Positions 1 through 29,149 are shown, counted from the first letter of the stretch. The stretch is DNA of 64,000 nucleotides from Euleptes europaea (GCF_029931775.1 NC_079325.1:38232673-38296672), one strand, 5' to 3'. Made by a program: numbers and translations. Notes: generated from the sequence alone by a model not told the origin.

Positions 1-420
1 TTCTTGTAAGCTTTCCAAATAAATTTTCACCTATAAAGATTCCTTATTTATTTAAAGAGTTTATGCCACCTCTCCAGAGATCTTATAACGGAATCAGACT
101 ATCGGCCCATTTGGCTCAGCACTGTCCCCTTTAAATGGAAGGCTCTCTGAGGTCCCAAGCAGGGAATGGCCTCTCTTACATTTACTACCCGAGATCTCTA
201 CCTGGAGATGCCAGGGACAGAACCAGGAATCTTCAGCATTCAGTGTATGTCCACTGCCAACATAAAGTTGCTTTATTGGTCCATCAAGCTCACTATTACC
301 TGCCTGGTAGCAGCTCACCAGGGTCTCAGGCCAGCAAAATGTCTCCCCCCCCCCAAATTTGATACCTGAAATCCTTTAACAGGAGATGCCAGAGATTGAA
401 CTGCAAGCACTGTACAACTT
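1..420 (-). repeat. Diverged tRNA-derived SINE pieces
   Basis: Two adjoining pieces (about 100-340 and 360-430) read, in reverse, like the internal and tail parts of the tRNA-Ala-like SINE seen whole at 52125-52345, including the 'gatgccagggattgaac' type promoter-box remnant. No coding potential is apparent. Confidence 0.5.
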
Positions 421-1449
421 AGCCATGGCCACTTCCCTTAAGTTGCTGGAAAGAATGAGATCCCTCGTCCGCTCACATTCCATCCTCTGACATTTTTACT
501 GGTCACTTCTTTCTCCAGCCTTTCCATATGATAATCTTACAGTGCAACCCTAAGAAGGGTGTCAGCCTTCTAAATCCTTTGAAGTCAATGGGCTTAGAAG
601 GGTATCGCTCTGCTTCAGACGGCACTGTTACTGAATTTTAAAGGAGTAAATTAGTGTGTTGCTGCACTGTACAGCTCTTCCTTCCAGTGGAAGTAACCTG
701 TGATCATTTATACCCAGCTACAGAGTTATGAGCATGCTATAATGTCTTGGGGAACACTGCCCCCTGGTGTTATCAAAAACATGCCTTCAGAACTTGTACA
801 ATGAGACTATTACAAGTGCTGTGGTGGATCATGCCAAGGTCCATCCAATACTATGTATCAGCATGGGGGAGGAAGACCTTTCAATCTAACACATTTGAGT
901 CCTTTCAAGAAGAAAGGTGTGCTAAAATGCCTTAAATAAGAATGTACCCTGAAAACTAAGTATACAGATTTGCAGTTATATTTTGTTATTTCAACTTAAC
1001 ATTCTTTATAGTGCAGTATACGAGGCACTGGTGCCAGACAACATTCTCTGTCGAAGCCCACATATTTGCCTTAGTATTTGCAGTTAGACCAATTTCTCAT
1101 TTGATTGTAAATAAGAAGATTTAGCCATATAATTTACGGCTGTCTCTCAGTTAAACAAGGAGAAATAAAAGGGCCATACCAGCTACTGAACTTATACTCT
1201 TCTTTGAAAAACCACTGCAAGACTAACCCTAACCCTGAAGAAGCCTCTTGGGTGAAACACATAGGGAATTTTTTAATCTGAATAATAAAATATATCTTAA
1301 CCTATTTTGCACCATCGTCCTTAGCCTTATTTTTTTCTCAGCTAAAAAAATCATACTTGATTAATCATATAAATTTTAATCAACTAACGAAACCAGTGCC
1401 TGCCATGAAATTTCATACAGTTACATAGTTTTGTTTTTTCAATCTGCTG
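421..1449. other. No gene or clear repeat recognised
   Basis: AT-rich intergenic sequence without a convincing exon. A short stretch near 540-600 resembles the tail of an old interspersed repeat. Confidence 0.5.
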
Positions 1450-3100
1450 TCAGATTAATGGTGAGGGGTACCGTCAACCACAAGATTTTTACCCCAATTA
1501 AAACCTGAGCTATTTTTTTCCCCTCTGCCCTGATTCTTTCTGTCCCTGAATATATCTTTGTTGGATCCAAAGAAATGCCACTACTTTTAGCACATAGATT
1601 TCATTCTGCTGTTTGGTTTGACTCTCAAGTGTATACTTTTAGTTGATATTTGCATGTAAATTTTTGGTAGGTTTAAAAAACCCAACAACATTTGATCACT
1701 AGAAGTCCTAGGAGCAGACGCTGTGAGCTTGAGGTATAAATGTTTCAACTAAGTAACTGCCGCATCCTAAAATATACCAGTAACAAAGAAACATTAAGGA
1801 GTCTAAAAGAAAACATGCCCGGTCAAATGTATGCAATACAATACATACAAACTCAATAATTATAGGTTTGAGATTCTTTTGACTGATAACGACACCCTTC
1901 AACCTCTGTTTGAAGAACTACCAGTTGAGGAAGCAGACAAAGCTCTTGCGTTGTAGTCACACAGAGAGACCCTCACCCCCACCTCCCGAGACCATGAAGG
2001 CTTGGGAAGGAAGAAAGGAAAGATGAGATCCTGGATCGGAAGGGGCAGGGCAGAGGGAAAAGGCTCAGTTTGCAAAGGTTCCAGATTGCAGCCCCGGGAC
2101 TGTTTTGAGGGCAGGTAACAGAGACACTTCTTCAAAGTGAGCTGTGACTCATGAAAGCTCATACCCTGCCAGAAAATATTTTTGTTAGTCTTTAAGGTGC
2201 TACTGGACTCTTGCTCTTTTCCTCTATTGTGTGCGTTAAGTGCCGTCAAGTCGCTTCCGACTCATGGCGACCCTATGAATCAATGTCCTCCAAAATGTCC
2301 TATCTTTACCAGCCTTGCTCAGGTCTTGGAAATTGAGGGCTGTGGCTTCCTTTATAGAGTCAACCCATCTCTTTGTTGGGTCTTCCTCTTTCCCTGCTGC
2401 CTTCAACTTTTCATAGCATGATTGTCTATGTGACCTGCCCTCAAAACAGTTCCGGGGCTGCAATCTGGAACCTTTGCAAACTGAGCCTTTTCCCTCTGCC
2501 CTGCCCCTTCCGATCCAGGATCTCATCTTTCCTTTCTTCCTTCCCAAGCCTTCATGGTCTCGGGAGGTAGGGGTGAGGGTCTCTCTGTGTGACTGCAACG
2601 CAAGAGCTTTGTCTGCTTCCTCAACTGGTAGTTCTTCAAACAGAGGTTGAAGGATGTCGTTATCAGTCAAAAGAATCTCAAACCTATAATTAATGAGTTT
2701 GTATGTATTGTATTGCATACATTTGACCGGGCATGTTTTCTTTTAGACTCCTTAATGTTTCTTTGTTACTGGTATATTTTAGGATGCAGCAGTTACTTAG
2801 TTGAAACATTTATACCTCAAGCTCACAGCGTCTGCTCCTAGGACTTCTAGTGATCAAACGTTGTTGGGGTTTTTTAAACCTACCAGAAATTTACATGCAA
2901 ATATCAACTAAAAGTATACACTTGAGAGTCAAACCAAACAGCAGAATGAAATCTATGTGCTAAAAGCAGTGGCATTTCTTTGGATCCAACAAAGATATAT
3001 TCAGGGACAGAGAGAATCAGGGCGGGGGGGGGGGAAATAGCTCAGGTTTTAATTGGGGTAAAAATCTTGCGGTTGACGGTACCCCTCACCATTAATCTGC
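1450..3100. repeat. Large inverted duplication (about 667-bp arms, 316-bp spacer)
   Basis: The left arm, about 1450-2116, is the near-exact reverse complement of the right arm, about 2433-3100. Only scattered differences are seen, for example Gly versus Ser in matching 64-codon reading frames. The spacer holds a fragment of the foldback repeat also found at 24170-24341 (about 2125-2222) and the reversed 3' end of an RTE/BovB-like LINE (about 2231-2425). The continuation of that foldback repeat reappears just outside the right arm at 3102-3170. The arms match no gene I know. Confidence 0.85.
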
Positions 3101-3388
3101 TCTTTTCTACTACTGCAGACAGACTAACACGGCTACCCACTGTGAATTATCACAACAGAGGAAGTGATTGTTAACAGCGCTAGATCCTGCGCATGAAAGC
3201 ATCTGAGCCTCAGAAACATGTTTGTTTAACGACTCAAAAGGGGAAAGGCACAGGAGCCCCCTCTCGAATGAATGGGATCTCAGCCACCGTCTTAGCCCTG
3301 CTTGAGAAAGGAGGGGGGGGGATCTGTCTCTACGTCACCCTTTTCCTTTCCTCCCCCCCCCCATGGAGTTGCAACTGTTACCACTCAC

Positions 3389-3510
3389 CTGGCAATGAGG
3401 AAGCCGGACTTCACTCTGTGCGCCGCCCAAAACGTTCCCTCCCGGGGACTGCGACTCAGGCGGAACCTTCGCGCAAGGCTCCTCCCAAACCGCAAACTAA
3501 ACCTACAAAT
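3389..3510 (-). other. Candidate GC-rich 5' non-coding exon of a leftward gene
   Basis: The minus strand reads as a GC- and CpG-rich stretch without ATG that ends in CCAG followed by GTGAGT, a strong splice donor at 3388. In human the gene beyond FAM166A, divergent from it, is STPG3, then NELFB (recalled gene order), so a leftward gene starting here would fit. No coding exon of either was found between 1 and 3389, which is mostly repeats. Inference only; the start of the exon is a guess. Confidence 0.28.
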
Positions 3511-3662
3511 TTAATTTAATAAAAAAAAAAACTAAAAAAAAAAAAAAAAAACCAGGGGGGACAGCCATAGGTTAACATTTCGCAGATACAGCCGAGCCTC
3601 CAGCAAAGTGTAAAGCTGGGGGGGGGGGGGGAGAGTCGATTCGGGTGTGACAGTGCCCCCCC

Positions 3663-4205
3663 CATCTTTTTTTATGGTTTCTTTTTATACAAGTTTCAAT
3701 CTATATTTCTTATTCTACATACATTGTTTGTATAACGTACTTTTCTCATTCGCTTCCATCCCTCCCATCCCCCTCCCTAGCCCCACTCCTTCTCCTTATA
3801 ATTTTTAGTCTCTTGACCCCAGCCGCGGGCACAAAGTCTGGATCTTCCACCGAATGTCTTTTCTTCCTTCCACTGATATCCCCTCTAAGTAGGTCTTCCC
3901 TCTACTCGTGATTTCCCTGCTTTGTCTTCCCATGAAGTCTTCTGGCGCATCGACGATATCCGGCTGTATAAATTCAAACAGATAGTTGTGCCAGGTTTCT
4001 ATAGTCCATTTACTTATCCTTCCAACCCAGAGCTATTACTGCTTTGCTTGCTAATAACACAGCCTTGAATATGGCCTGATCCCTCTTGTTTACCCCCGAG
4101 TTCCCTGTTGTGCTCATTAACATTAGTTTAAACTCTATGGTTAAGGATACTTTACATGTTCTCCTTATAATTTTTAGTATTTGTGTCCAAAAGTCCCTAA
4201 CCTCT
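3663..4205 (-). mobile_element. L1-like LINE 3' end, reversed
   Basis: The reverse complement matches, nearly base for base, the ORF2 C-terminal end and 3' tail of the L1-like element at 29150-29905. Shared blocks include the stretch around the tail of the reading frame and the 'cgttatacaaacaatgtatg' segment of the 3' UTR. The element is 5'-truncated, and the minus-strand sequence ends in a short A-rich tail on the 3660 side. Confidence 0.8.
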
Positions 4206-4930
4206 GTGCCCCCCCCCCATCTTCTCCCCCTTTCCCTCTGTGAGATATTGGGGGGTTGACATTTAGCTCAGAGCAGCCACCTGTCCCTCGCTTCTTTGAG
4301 GGGAGCTGAACCCCCGCATAAGAGCAGCATGGCGTTGCAGCAGGCAGAAATCCAACAGGCACAGCTTCCCCCCCCCCCCCGCCTGCACACGGGGATTCTG
4401 AGGTCGGGGAAATAGTGGGTTTCTACCTCTGAAGTGCCCTGGTTGTCTTATAGAGTCCAATGAAGACAACTAGGAGGAGGTTAAAATAAGCAACAGTTCT
4501 TTATTTAGCTAAACAGAGACCCTGGGGGTGAAATAACCCACAAATAAGATGCAGAGTTACTCACCCGAGAAACAAAGGAAAGTCAGTATCATTTATGCAT
4601 TCGCATGGGGCAGGCCCATGGCTGCTGACAAGCAGATTGATACACAAAAGCACCAATGCACATTAAGTGTCTTCTTCACTCTAATTAGCATAGCCAGAGA
4701 TATTGGCCGAAGGCTGTCTCTAAGCAAGTTCTAGGTCTTGTGATCTTAGTAACTAGAAAACACATTCCTAAGGATGAAGGTAATTCAGAGCTCTCTAATG
4801 GTGAAAGGCCGTACCAAGCACAGAGAGCATGATTTGTTGGTTCATGGCTCCCGGATTCCAACTTCCCAAAGCTTCCATGTGTGTGCGTATGAATTCATAG
4901 TGTTCTAAACCAGCCCTTATATCTGGGCAT
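4206..4930. other. Unassigned intergenic stretch
   Basis: Contains a C-tract near 4365-4380 and sequence with no protein match that I can see. Its 4480-4760 part looks like an old interspersed element, but I could not assign a family. Confidence 0.4.
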
Positions 4931-4933
4931 TGC

Positions 4934-5641
4934 ACCTCTCGTGGTGTAGTCGTGCCAAAGCAGGACTACAGCTGAACTTCAAGAAAACAAAAGTAATGAC
5001 TACAGGAGAATTACACAACTTTAAGGTTGACAATGAGGAAATTGAAATTGTTCAAGACTTTCTATTCCTTGGTTCCACCATCAACCAAAAGGGAGACTGC
5101 AGCCAAGAAATCAGAAGGAGATTGAGACTGGGAAGGGCAGCCATGGAGGAGCTAGAAAAGATTTTGAAGTGTAAGGATGTGTCACTGGCCACCAAGACTA
5201 GATTAATTCATGCCATCGTAATCCCTATTACTATGTATGGGTGTGAAAGCTGGACAGTGAAGAAAGCTGATAGGAAGAAAATAGATTCCTTTTAAATGTG
5301 GTGTTGGAGGAGAGTGTTACGAATTTCGTGGACTGCCAAAAAAAAAAAATCAGTGGGTTATAGATCAAATCAAGCCTGAACTGACCCTAGAAGCTAAAAT
5401 GACTAAACTGAGGCTATCGTATTTTGGTCACGTCATGAGACGACAAGAGTCACTGGAAAACACAGTCATGTTAGGAAAGGTTGAGGGCAGCAGGAAAAGA
5501 GGAAGACCCAACAAGAGATGGATTGACTCAATAAAGGAAGCCACAGCCTTCAATTGGCAAGATCTGAGCAAGGTGACAGACATCAGACATCTCCAGGTGA
5601 CAGACATCAGACAAAATGGCTGCTTTGGAAGGGGGACTCTA
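4934..5641 (+). mobile_element. RTE/BovB-like LINE, C-terminal part of the reverse transcriptase ORF
   Basis: Two plus-strand reading frames (to 5295 and 5399-5644) carry FLGSTINQKGDCSQEI, MYGCESWTVKKADRKKID, YFGHVMRRQESLENTVMLGK and KRGRPNKRWIDSIKEAT. These match the C-terminal half of BovB/RTE reverse transcriptases. A stop after DSF near 5294 and an A-run frameshift near 5340 show it is dead. The 3' end is lost after 'caaggt', where a short local duplication follows. Confidence 0.85.
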
Positions 5642-5905
5642 TGACATTATACCCTATGCCTCCCTTCCCCAAACCCCACCCTCCTCAGGCTCTATGTCTA
5701 AAATCTCCATGGTATTTCCCAACCTGGAGCTGACAACCCTATCCATCATACACCTGTCAATCAGGATATTTAAGATATTGTAGTTACATAGTGATGCTGC
5801 TGAAGATACCCTTCACAATGGTTTCCTGGGTAACAAAGCTGATTTAACTTGGCCATCCCCTGCTTTTGGTAAACTGAGGAGGCAAACCAAAGATACTGGT
5901 CCACA

Positions 5906-19671
<13,766 letters not shown>

Positions 19672-19678
19672 AAAAGCT

Positions 19679-19684
19679 TTTAAT
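19679..19684 (-). terminator. TUBB4B: Likely TUBB4B polyadenylation signal (ATTAAA)
   Basis: ATTAAA on the minus strand, about 135 nt after the TUBB4B stop codon. Cleavage some 10-25 nt downstream would fall near 19655-19670, inside the last codons of FAM166A on the other strand. A further minus-strand AATAAA near 19450 is an alternative site. Confidence 0.55.
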
Positions 19685-19764
19685 GTCTGTACAGCATCAG
19701 ACAGATGACATCAAGAAGAAAGCTGGAAGTGCAGAACAAAGAAACCAAGAACAAGGTTGGAATG

Positions 19765-19770
19765 AATAAA
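19765..19770 (+). terminator. FAM166A: Likely FAM166A polyadenylation signal (AATAAA)
   Basis: AATAAA on the plus strand about 93 nt after the FAM166A stop codon and about 50 nt short of the TUBB4B stop codon. Used together with the opposing ATTAAA at 19679-19684 it makes the two transcripts overlap. Confidence 0.6.
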
Positions 19771-19818
19771 GTCCATACAAGCTTTGAACAAAATGTACAG
19801 GTGTTTACAGCCAGGGTC

Positions 19819-23307
<3,489 letters not shown>

Positions 23308-23410
23308 GATGGCAGACGCAAGATCTTGCGGCGTCTGAACTCTAAGCTGCCTCTTCTGGTGTCGTTGGCGGCGCGAGAATACTAGCTGCGTCAAGGTAAC
23401 GGACGCGACC

Positions 23411-23740
23411 TTATATATCGGGACGCAAGAAAGGGGGCGGGCTCTGGTGGTTTACGCGCGCGGCTGGTCTCACTCCACCTCCTCTTCTGTGTGCCTATTG
23501 GGCGCCAGCAACCAGGCGAGGGCCAGGATTGGCTAAATGGGCTGCCGGTCTTAAATAATATAAAAAACGTACTTTTGGCTCGAGCTCATTCTCCCTCCTT
23601 CTCTTTCATTGGTACGTTACAAAAGTCGACTCGAGAGGCGGCTCCTTCCTCCTCCCCTCTTATTGGTCCGTTGCAGCCCCTTGTTTCAACGGCTGTTCCC
23701 TGTTGGATTATTTGAATGATTGATAGCGAGCGTGGATTGG
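23411..23740 (-). promoter_or_regulatory. TUBB4B: TUBB4B promoter: TATA box and five CCAAT boxes
   Basis: On the minus strand a TATATAA lies at 23417-23411, about 105 bp upstream of the TUBB4B ATG. Five CCAAT pentamers follow upstream on the same strand (read as ATTGG on the plus strand at 23497, 23528, 23608, 23662 and 23736), spaced 31-80 bp apart. The stretch from about 23000 to 23850 is GC- and CpG-rich, as expected for a CpG-island promoter. CCAAT boxes are bound by NF-Y (known). That they all serve TUBB4B is inferred from their orientation and position. Confidence 0.75.
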
Positions 23741-24142
23741 CTCCTTCCTTCGTGAAGCGGGAGGAAGGCGTTAGCAAGAGAGCGGTTTCTTAGTAACGGC
23801 CACAGTAAAAACCCGCGCCCAAGCGCGCGCGCCGCTCTGTTGCGCCAGTAACTTGTAAAGCCCATTCATGATGATTACTACGCTATTACTGTAGTGTACC
23901 TTTACGCTATTGGTGTAATGGCTCGATTCCTTACAGGAGGTTGCGGGGGACGCGTAACCAAGGTTTCTAATGGCGATGGGATCTAGTACCACAATGATCT
24001 CCAAGGAGGCCTGCCAGGAAACCCAGCCAAGGTCCCAAAACACACTCCATGCAGCCATGACAACGGTCTTAGCACCACTAATCTGTCATGGCAACAGTCC
24101 GCCACTGCCACAAACGTGGCCTAGTAACATTTGTAAATACAT

Positions 24143-24164
24143 ACACACACACACACACACCAGA
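24143..24164. repeat. (AC)n microsatellite
   Basis: About nine uninterrupted AC units, just before the foldback element. Confidence 0.9.
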
Positions 24165-24169
24165 TTTAG

Positions 24170-24376
24170 AAAAGAGCAAGAGTCCAGTAGCACCCTAAAG
24201 ACAAAAATATTTTGTGGCAGGGTATGAGCTTTCTCATTCTAGCTGTATCTGAAGAAGTGAGCTGTGGCTCACGAAAGCTCATCCCCTGCCAGAAAATATT
24301 TTTGTTAGTCTTTAAGGTGCTACTGGACTCTTGCTCTTTTCTACTACTGCAGACCGACTAACATGGCTACCCACTG
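24170..24376 (+). repeat. Foldback element with 65-bp arms
   Basis: The left arm (24170-24232, 'gaaaagagcaagagtccagt...') is the reverse complement of the right arm (about 24275-24341), with a loop containing 'gaagaagtgagctgtggctc'. A tail 'ctgcagaccgactaacatgg' follows. Fragments of the same family lie at 2125-2222 and 3102-3170. Confidence 0.75.
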
Positions 24377-24544
24377 AATTGACAGGTGACTGGTTGATTC
24401 AGCAAGCATTAGACAACATGAAAAGAAATACAACAGAGGCGCGAGGAAGATAGCAAATTTCTCACTCCCACCTTTCAAAAACAATTTTAAAGACTAAATT
24501 CTGTTATCCATTCCTCTCCATCTCCCCCCACTTAGTATTTCCAC

Positions 24545-24990
24545 ATTTGTAGTACACAGAGGTGCTGGGCTGGGACCTACAAGACCCAGGTTTGAACCGC
24601 TATTCTGCCATGGAAGTTTGCTGTGTGATGTTAGGCCATTCACACATACATAGCCCAATTAGCTCCCAGGATTGTGAGGATAAAATGGAAGAGAGGAAAA
24701 TGATATAAATCACTCTGGATCTAGGATTGCCACCGGTGGGATGTTTGTGGGGTGGAGCCTGATGAGGGCAGGGTTTTGGGGAGGGGAGGGACTTCAATGC
24801 CATAGAGCCCAATGGCCAAAACAGCCATTTTCTCCAGGTGAGCTGATCTCTATTGGCTGGAGATCAGTTGTAATAGCAGGAGATTTCCAGCTAGTACCTG
24901 GAGGTTGGCAACCTTATCTGGACCCTTCCTCATTAGGGAGAAAGGGTATAAATGAAGCAAATAAATAAATAAATAAATAAAGGCTCTTGG
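24545..24990 (+). repeat. SINE fragments, interspersed repeat A copy and (AAAT)n tail
   Basis: 24545-24720 and 24916-24960 are two parts of a tRNA-derived SINE (ending 'gagaaagggtataaatgaag'). They are split by a repeat A copy at 24725-24915. The stretch ends in an AAAT microsatellite. Confidence 0.65.
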
Positions 24991-25064
24991 GAGCCTAAAG
25001 GAGACAGTTAACTGCTTCGCTTAGGGGTACCAGGTCTCCCATGGCCACCATCAGCAGGGGATGA

Positions 25065-25242
25065 GGGGGTAGGGTTGCCAGATCCAGGTTGGGAAACTCC
25101 TGGAGATTGGGGGATGGAGCCAGGGGAGGATAGAGTACACCTCCAAAGCATCCATTTTCTCCAGGGGGACTGATCTCTGTAGCCTGGAGATGAGTTGTAA
25201 TTCCAGTGGATCCCCAGGTCCCACCTGGAGGCTGGCATCCAT
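25065..25242 (+). repeat. Interspersed repeat A, second copy
   Basis: The 'gggttgccagatccaggttg' start, 'ttttctccagggggactgat' body and 'ggaggctggca' end match the copy at 10640-10860. Confidence 0.7.
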
Positions 25243-25244
25243 AT

Positions 25245-27540
25245 ATTTGCTGCTAGTCAGTGTGTGAGAGTGACAAGGGCTGAGAGCAATCTGGTGGTAC
25301 CCAAACCTAGGTTTCTTCAAAACCAGGATAAACTTATGCAAACTGGAATCATTTTAATATAGTTTACAGAATCTAGAGTTTTAGTTTTTTCTGTAGAATA
25401 CTCAATTACTTGTCAACACCCACATTACTATAATCAATCCTAAAACCCTCAATTCCAGCTATTCTGACGACAATCATTAATTACTTTCTCTACCAAATAA
25501 CTTCATAAATGTATGCCTATAACACTAGCGCCTTCATCAGCACTTTGTCTCTAGAAAGTCATAACCTTCTGCTGCCATTAACATCTTTTCCAGCTGTAGC
25601 TATTTACTAACACAGGTCCCACCATATCAATACAGTATTGTTCCCCCACTAACACTGCACATGGAAAAAGACACACATTTCTAACACTTCTCATTCCAAA
25701 GACACTTGCCTGAGCCAACAGTCATCACCTATACATGTTATAAGGGTCTGTTCTGAATGCTGCACTAACTGTTGTTAAAAGATACCATAAAGCCATTATG
25801 CTTTTTGGAGTGTATATTAACAGCTGTTGTGTATTAGCATATTATTACGTTAACTACTACAGAGTATAGCAGTCAGATGCAAAGTGTGAAATGGTAGACT
25901 GTATGTTGCACATTGCATTTACTGACCTGTGTATTAGAGTCAAGATCCATCTGCACACCCAGCAATGTTCTCCTAGCTCTGCAGGGAATAATCCTGTTTA
26001 GCAACATTGTGCTTATCAACTCTGTTGGGCAGGTACTGACAACAGGATGTCAAGCAACCAAGCAGCACAAATTTCACATCAACAACATATATTTTAAAAA
26101 TTATTCCAGTCATATAGACTGGGCCAGCATAAAGACTAGCTACACCCTCCAACTTGCATGACAAAATTTAAGCAAATATTAAAATTTGCAAATATTAAAA
26201 GCCCAGACATAAAAAGACAATTACCTGCACAGGCACCATTTCAAATTTTGGTATGGAGAACACAAAGATTTCATGGGGGTATGCAACTGAGAAAGTCCCA
26301 AACACCTGCTCTCAACCCAGAATGTTACTTTACAATGATGGAAAAATTGCTGTTTCTGGCTTTTTTTGTTGATCTTGGCTGTTTTTAAAACCAAATTGTT
26401 ATATTACTTGGAAATACACATCACATCATCTGCTTAGAAAAAACCTCAAGGAGGTTTTTTCTTTATGTGGATATCACTTTGAGTAGCAACTCTCAAGATT
26501 TATTCATTCTAAAGAATTGAATTTTATGAGGATCTTGCAATCACTTTATAACATGGCTATACTTATAATTTATTATTTATTTTCCCTCCAAGTGCATTCG
26601 GAAAAATGACAGGCATTCTGGAACCTACAGTTCCTAAAAGGCACCTCATGGGCTATACCGGTAGTCGTAAGTGCTCTGGAAGAATGAATCACATGGGAGG
26701 AGTTTGTGTGAAACCTCTGGGCCTAAATGGTTATCTAAAGCTTTTGGACTTTTGCCTCCAAAAGTCTGTAAATGCAGCCACAGCAACCCAAGAACTAGCA
26801 CTGAGGGCACTTTCTCACTCAAGGTCACTACAAAAAAAGACAATTTGTTATCTGTAACAAATACATAGCATTTATACAAAGCTTTCAAATGTTCAAAGAA
26901 CACCTAATTCATGTATTATCTTGTTGCAATTCTTAAAACAACTCTAAGGATGGTCAGTATTATGTGTATGCCCTAAAACCTTTTTCATTATATAGGACAC
27001 ACATAGATGTTACTTGAACACATGTGCAAAGGGTATCCTAAAGACAGAAAGTTGAAAGACATCTAGCTTAAAGAGAAAATACGTTGCTTTAATGTGAAGG
27101 GCCTCTTAAGCAGGACACAGCTTGCTGGAGATATTCCTTGCATGAGAAAACTTCTTGTAGCTTCGCTGTTTGTCTCTGTGGCAATTCCACTTAATTAATT
27201 TCTTCATAAAAATGCTCCTCGGGTCTGTTGGAATGGGGGACAAGAAAAAAATTCATTCGGCACCTGCCAATTCCCAAAAGTCCCAAGGAGAAAGGCTAAT
27301 GCTTTTGTTCAGCACGTGGATTCACCATTAAAGGTGAAGGCAAAGAGGTTTACAGTGCAAGCCTATGCAGAGTTACTTCCACTAAAGGCAATCGAGTTAG
27401 ACTGGAGTAAATCTCCATAGGACTGCATTAATAAATGTGTGTATGCTATGATACAATGCTATATATTTTAATCCATACCCCTATTGTTCAGCAAACCTCC
27501 AAAATCTGACAAATCAGGCTGTTGCCTATCAAAGCTCATA
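25245..27540. other. Intergenic, nothing recognised
   Basis: AT-rich sequence with no convincing exon and no repeat family that I could name. 26600-26860 has open frames on both strands but no motif. Confidence 0.45.
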
Positions 27541-27559
27541 CAGCAATTAGAGGGCCAAC

Positions 27560-27870
27560 AGTGTTGCACTTACCTGTAACTGTTGTTTGTTGAGATGTCT
27601 TCCATGGAGGCACACATTTGGGACTGCACACACACATTGGGCCAGCTGGAATAGAACTTGCCAGCTCTCCAGAACTGAAGGGGCACACCTCCCCCTCGGC
27701 GCGCATAGTGGCATTTCCCCCACAAAAACCGACCTGTGCCGTGAGGCAAGAGCACCATTTCCCCTTGATTTTCTCAAGCCACCAGAACTCAGAATAAGCA
27801 GAGAGCTCACAGCAAGGCAGAAAGGAGCGAACTTCCAACTTGGAAGGCTTTAAGAGGGGCGTGGACATAT
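27560..27870 (-). repeat. Interspersed repeat C, reversed
   Basis: The reverse complement ('gtgccccttcagttctggag', 'cagtcccaaatgtgtgcctc', 'acaacagttacaggtaagtg') matches the plus-oriented copies at 28690-28845 and the 5' piece at 28130-28200. A related copy is at 36235-36362. The family is unnamed here. Confidence 0.6.
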
Positions 27871-27879
27871 TCATGGAGG

Positions 27880-28115
27880 AAAGGGGTATTCATGGCTATT
27901 AGTTAAAATGGATACTAGTCATGCTGCATACCTATTCTCTCTAGTATCAGAGGAGCATGCCTATTATCTTGGGTGCTGTGGAACACAGGCAGGATGGTGC
28001 AGTTGTCTTGTTTGTGGCTTCCTAGAGGCACCTGGTTGGCCACTGTGTGAACAGACTGCTGGACTTGATGGGCCTTGGTCAGATCCAGCAGGGCCTTTCT
28101 TGTGTTGTTATGTTC
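27880..28115 (+). mobile_element. CR1-like LINE 3' tail
   Basis: Ends 'gggccttggtcagatccagc' then 'atgttctta', the end shared with 35530-35695 and, reversed, 63625-64000. It lies inside the repeat C cluster. Confidence 0.6.
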
Positions 28116-28129
28116 TTAATGCGGAAGAC

Positions 28130-28845
28130 AACTTGATGAACAACAGTTACAGGTAAGTGCAACACTGTTTTTGTCTTTGGTCTTCCATGCAGTACCACAT
28201 TTGGGATATCAAAAGCTACTTACCAGAGGAGGTCGGATGAGCTGCTAAACCAGATGGAGGATACGCAATCAAATAGTGAAAGTAAGACCGCTTTCCCCCC
28301 TGCTGATTCCTGATGGGTGTCTTATGTCCACAGCATAGTGCCGAATGAAGATGTCAACAGAGGACCACATTGAGAGAATGTGTGACATATTGGTACCACA
28401 CTGGGTACACTTTTTGAACAGTACCTTTTGAGACATGGCTAGAGCCTTCGAACAAACAACAATTAGAGTGTTTTTTTTTAAGGAGCAGTGAAAAACAAAG
28501 AGCCACAAACCAAACAAATCCAAACAAGTATAGAGCAAGGAAGGCTCGAAAAGGATGCAGATACCAGGCTGAAATACGAACAAACATGACCCCTCTCTGT
28601 CTGGCAGCGAGAAGAGAACTGGTGCTCCTCTCTCACGGAAATCTTTAGTAAAAAACAAAGATTTGTATGATCTGAAGAGAAACCAGAGTATAGCTCCTCT
28701 CTCGTGGCTTGGGTTGGGAGGGGAAAATGCCACCGTGCACGTCAAAGGGGAGGAACACCCCTTCAGTTCTGGGAAGCTTGAAATTTCTCTCCTGGCTGGC
28801 CTGAACAGTCCCAAATGTGGGGCTGCACAGAAGACCAAAGATGAA
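28130..28845 (+). repeat. Interspersed repeat C pieces
   Basis: Two plus-oriented parts of repeat C (28130-28200 and about 28690-28845) flank sequence of unknown origin. Together with 27560-27870 they form an inverted arrangement. Confidence 0.5.
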
Positions 28846-29149
28846 TCTCAGGTTCTTTCTTTTTGCTGCTGCCACAGAGTAACTCTCCCTACATTCAGAA
28901 TGGCACTCTCTTAAATGCTCATGTTTCACAACACTGACCGTACTCTGCTTGTAAAGAAACTGCAGGTCTGAAAGAAACTCTGCTTGGGTCTGGCAACTCA
29001 GGTTTTGCAAGGTCACTCAAAGAGCAGCAGTCATAATTGCCTGATCTAGCAAGCTACACACTTGGAAATGTTAATGATCTCTACAGGAAAATGATTTCAA
29101 ATAAAGATAAGACTAACATATTTACAAAAAACTTGGAGTAAGGAAGGTC

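Noticed and set aside
4480-4760. A possible solo LTR of an old endogenous retrovirus
   Set aside because: No terminal repeats, primer site or coding remnant could be supported.
23776-24110. RFX X-box motifs upstream of TUBB4B (AGTAAC, ATGGCAAC half sites)
   Set aside because: Only half sites match the X-box consensus, which is not enough to call.
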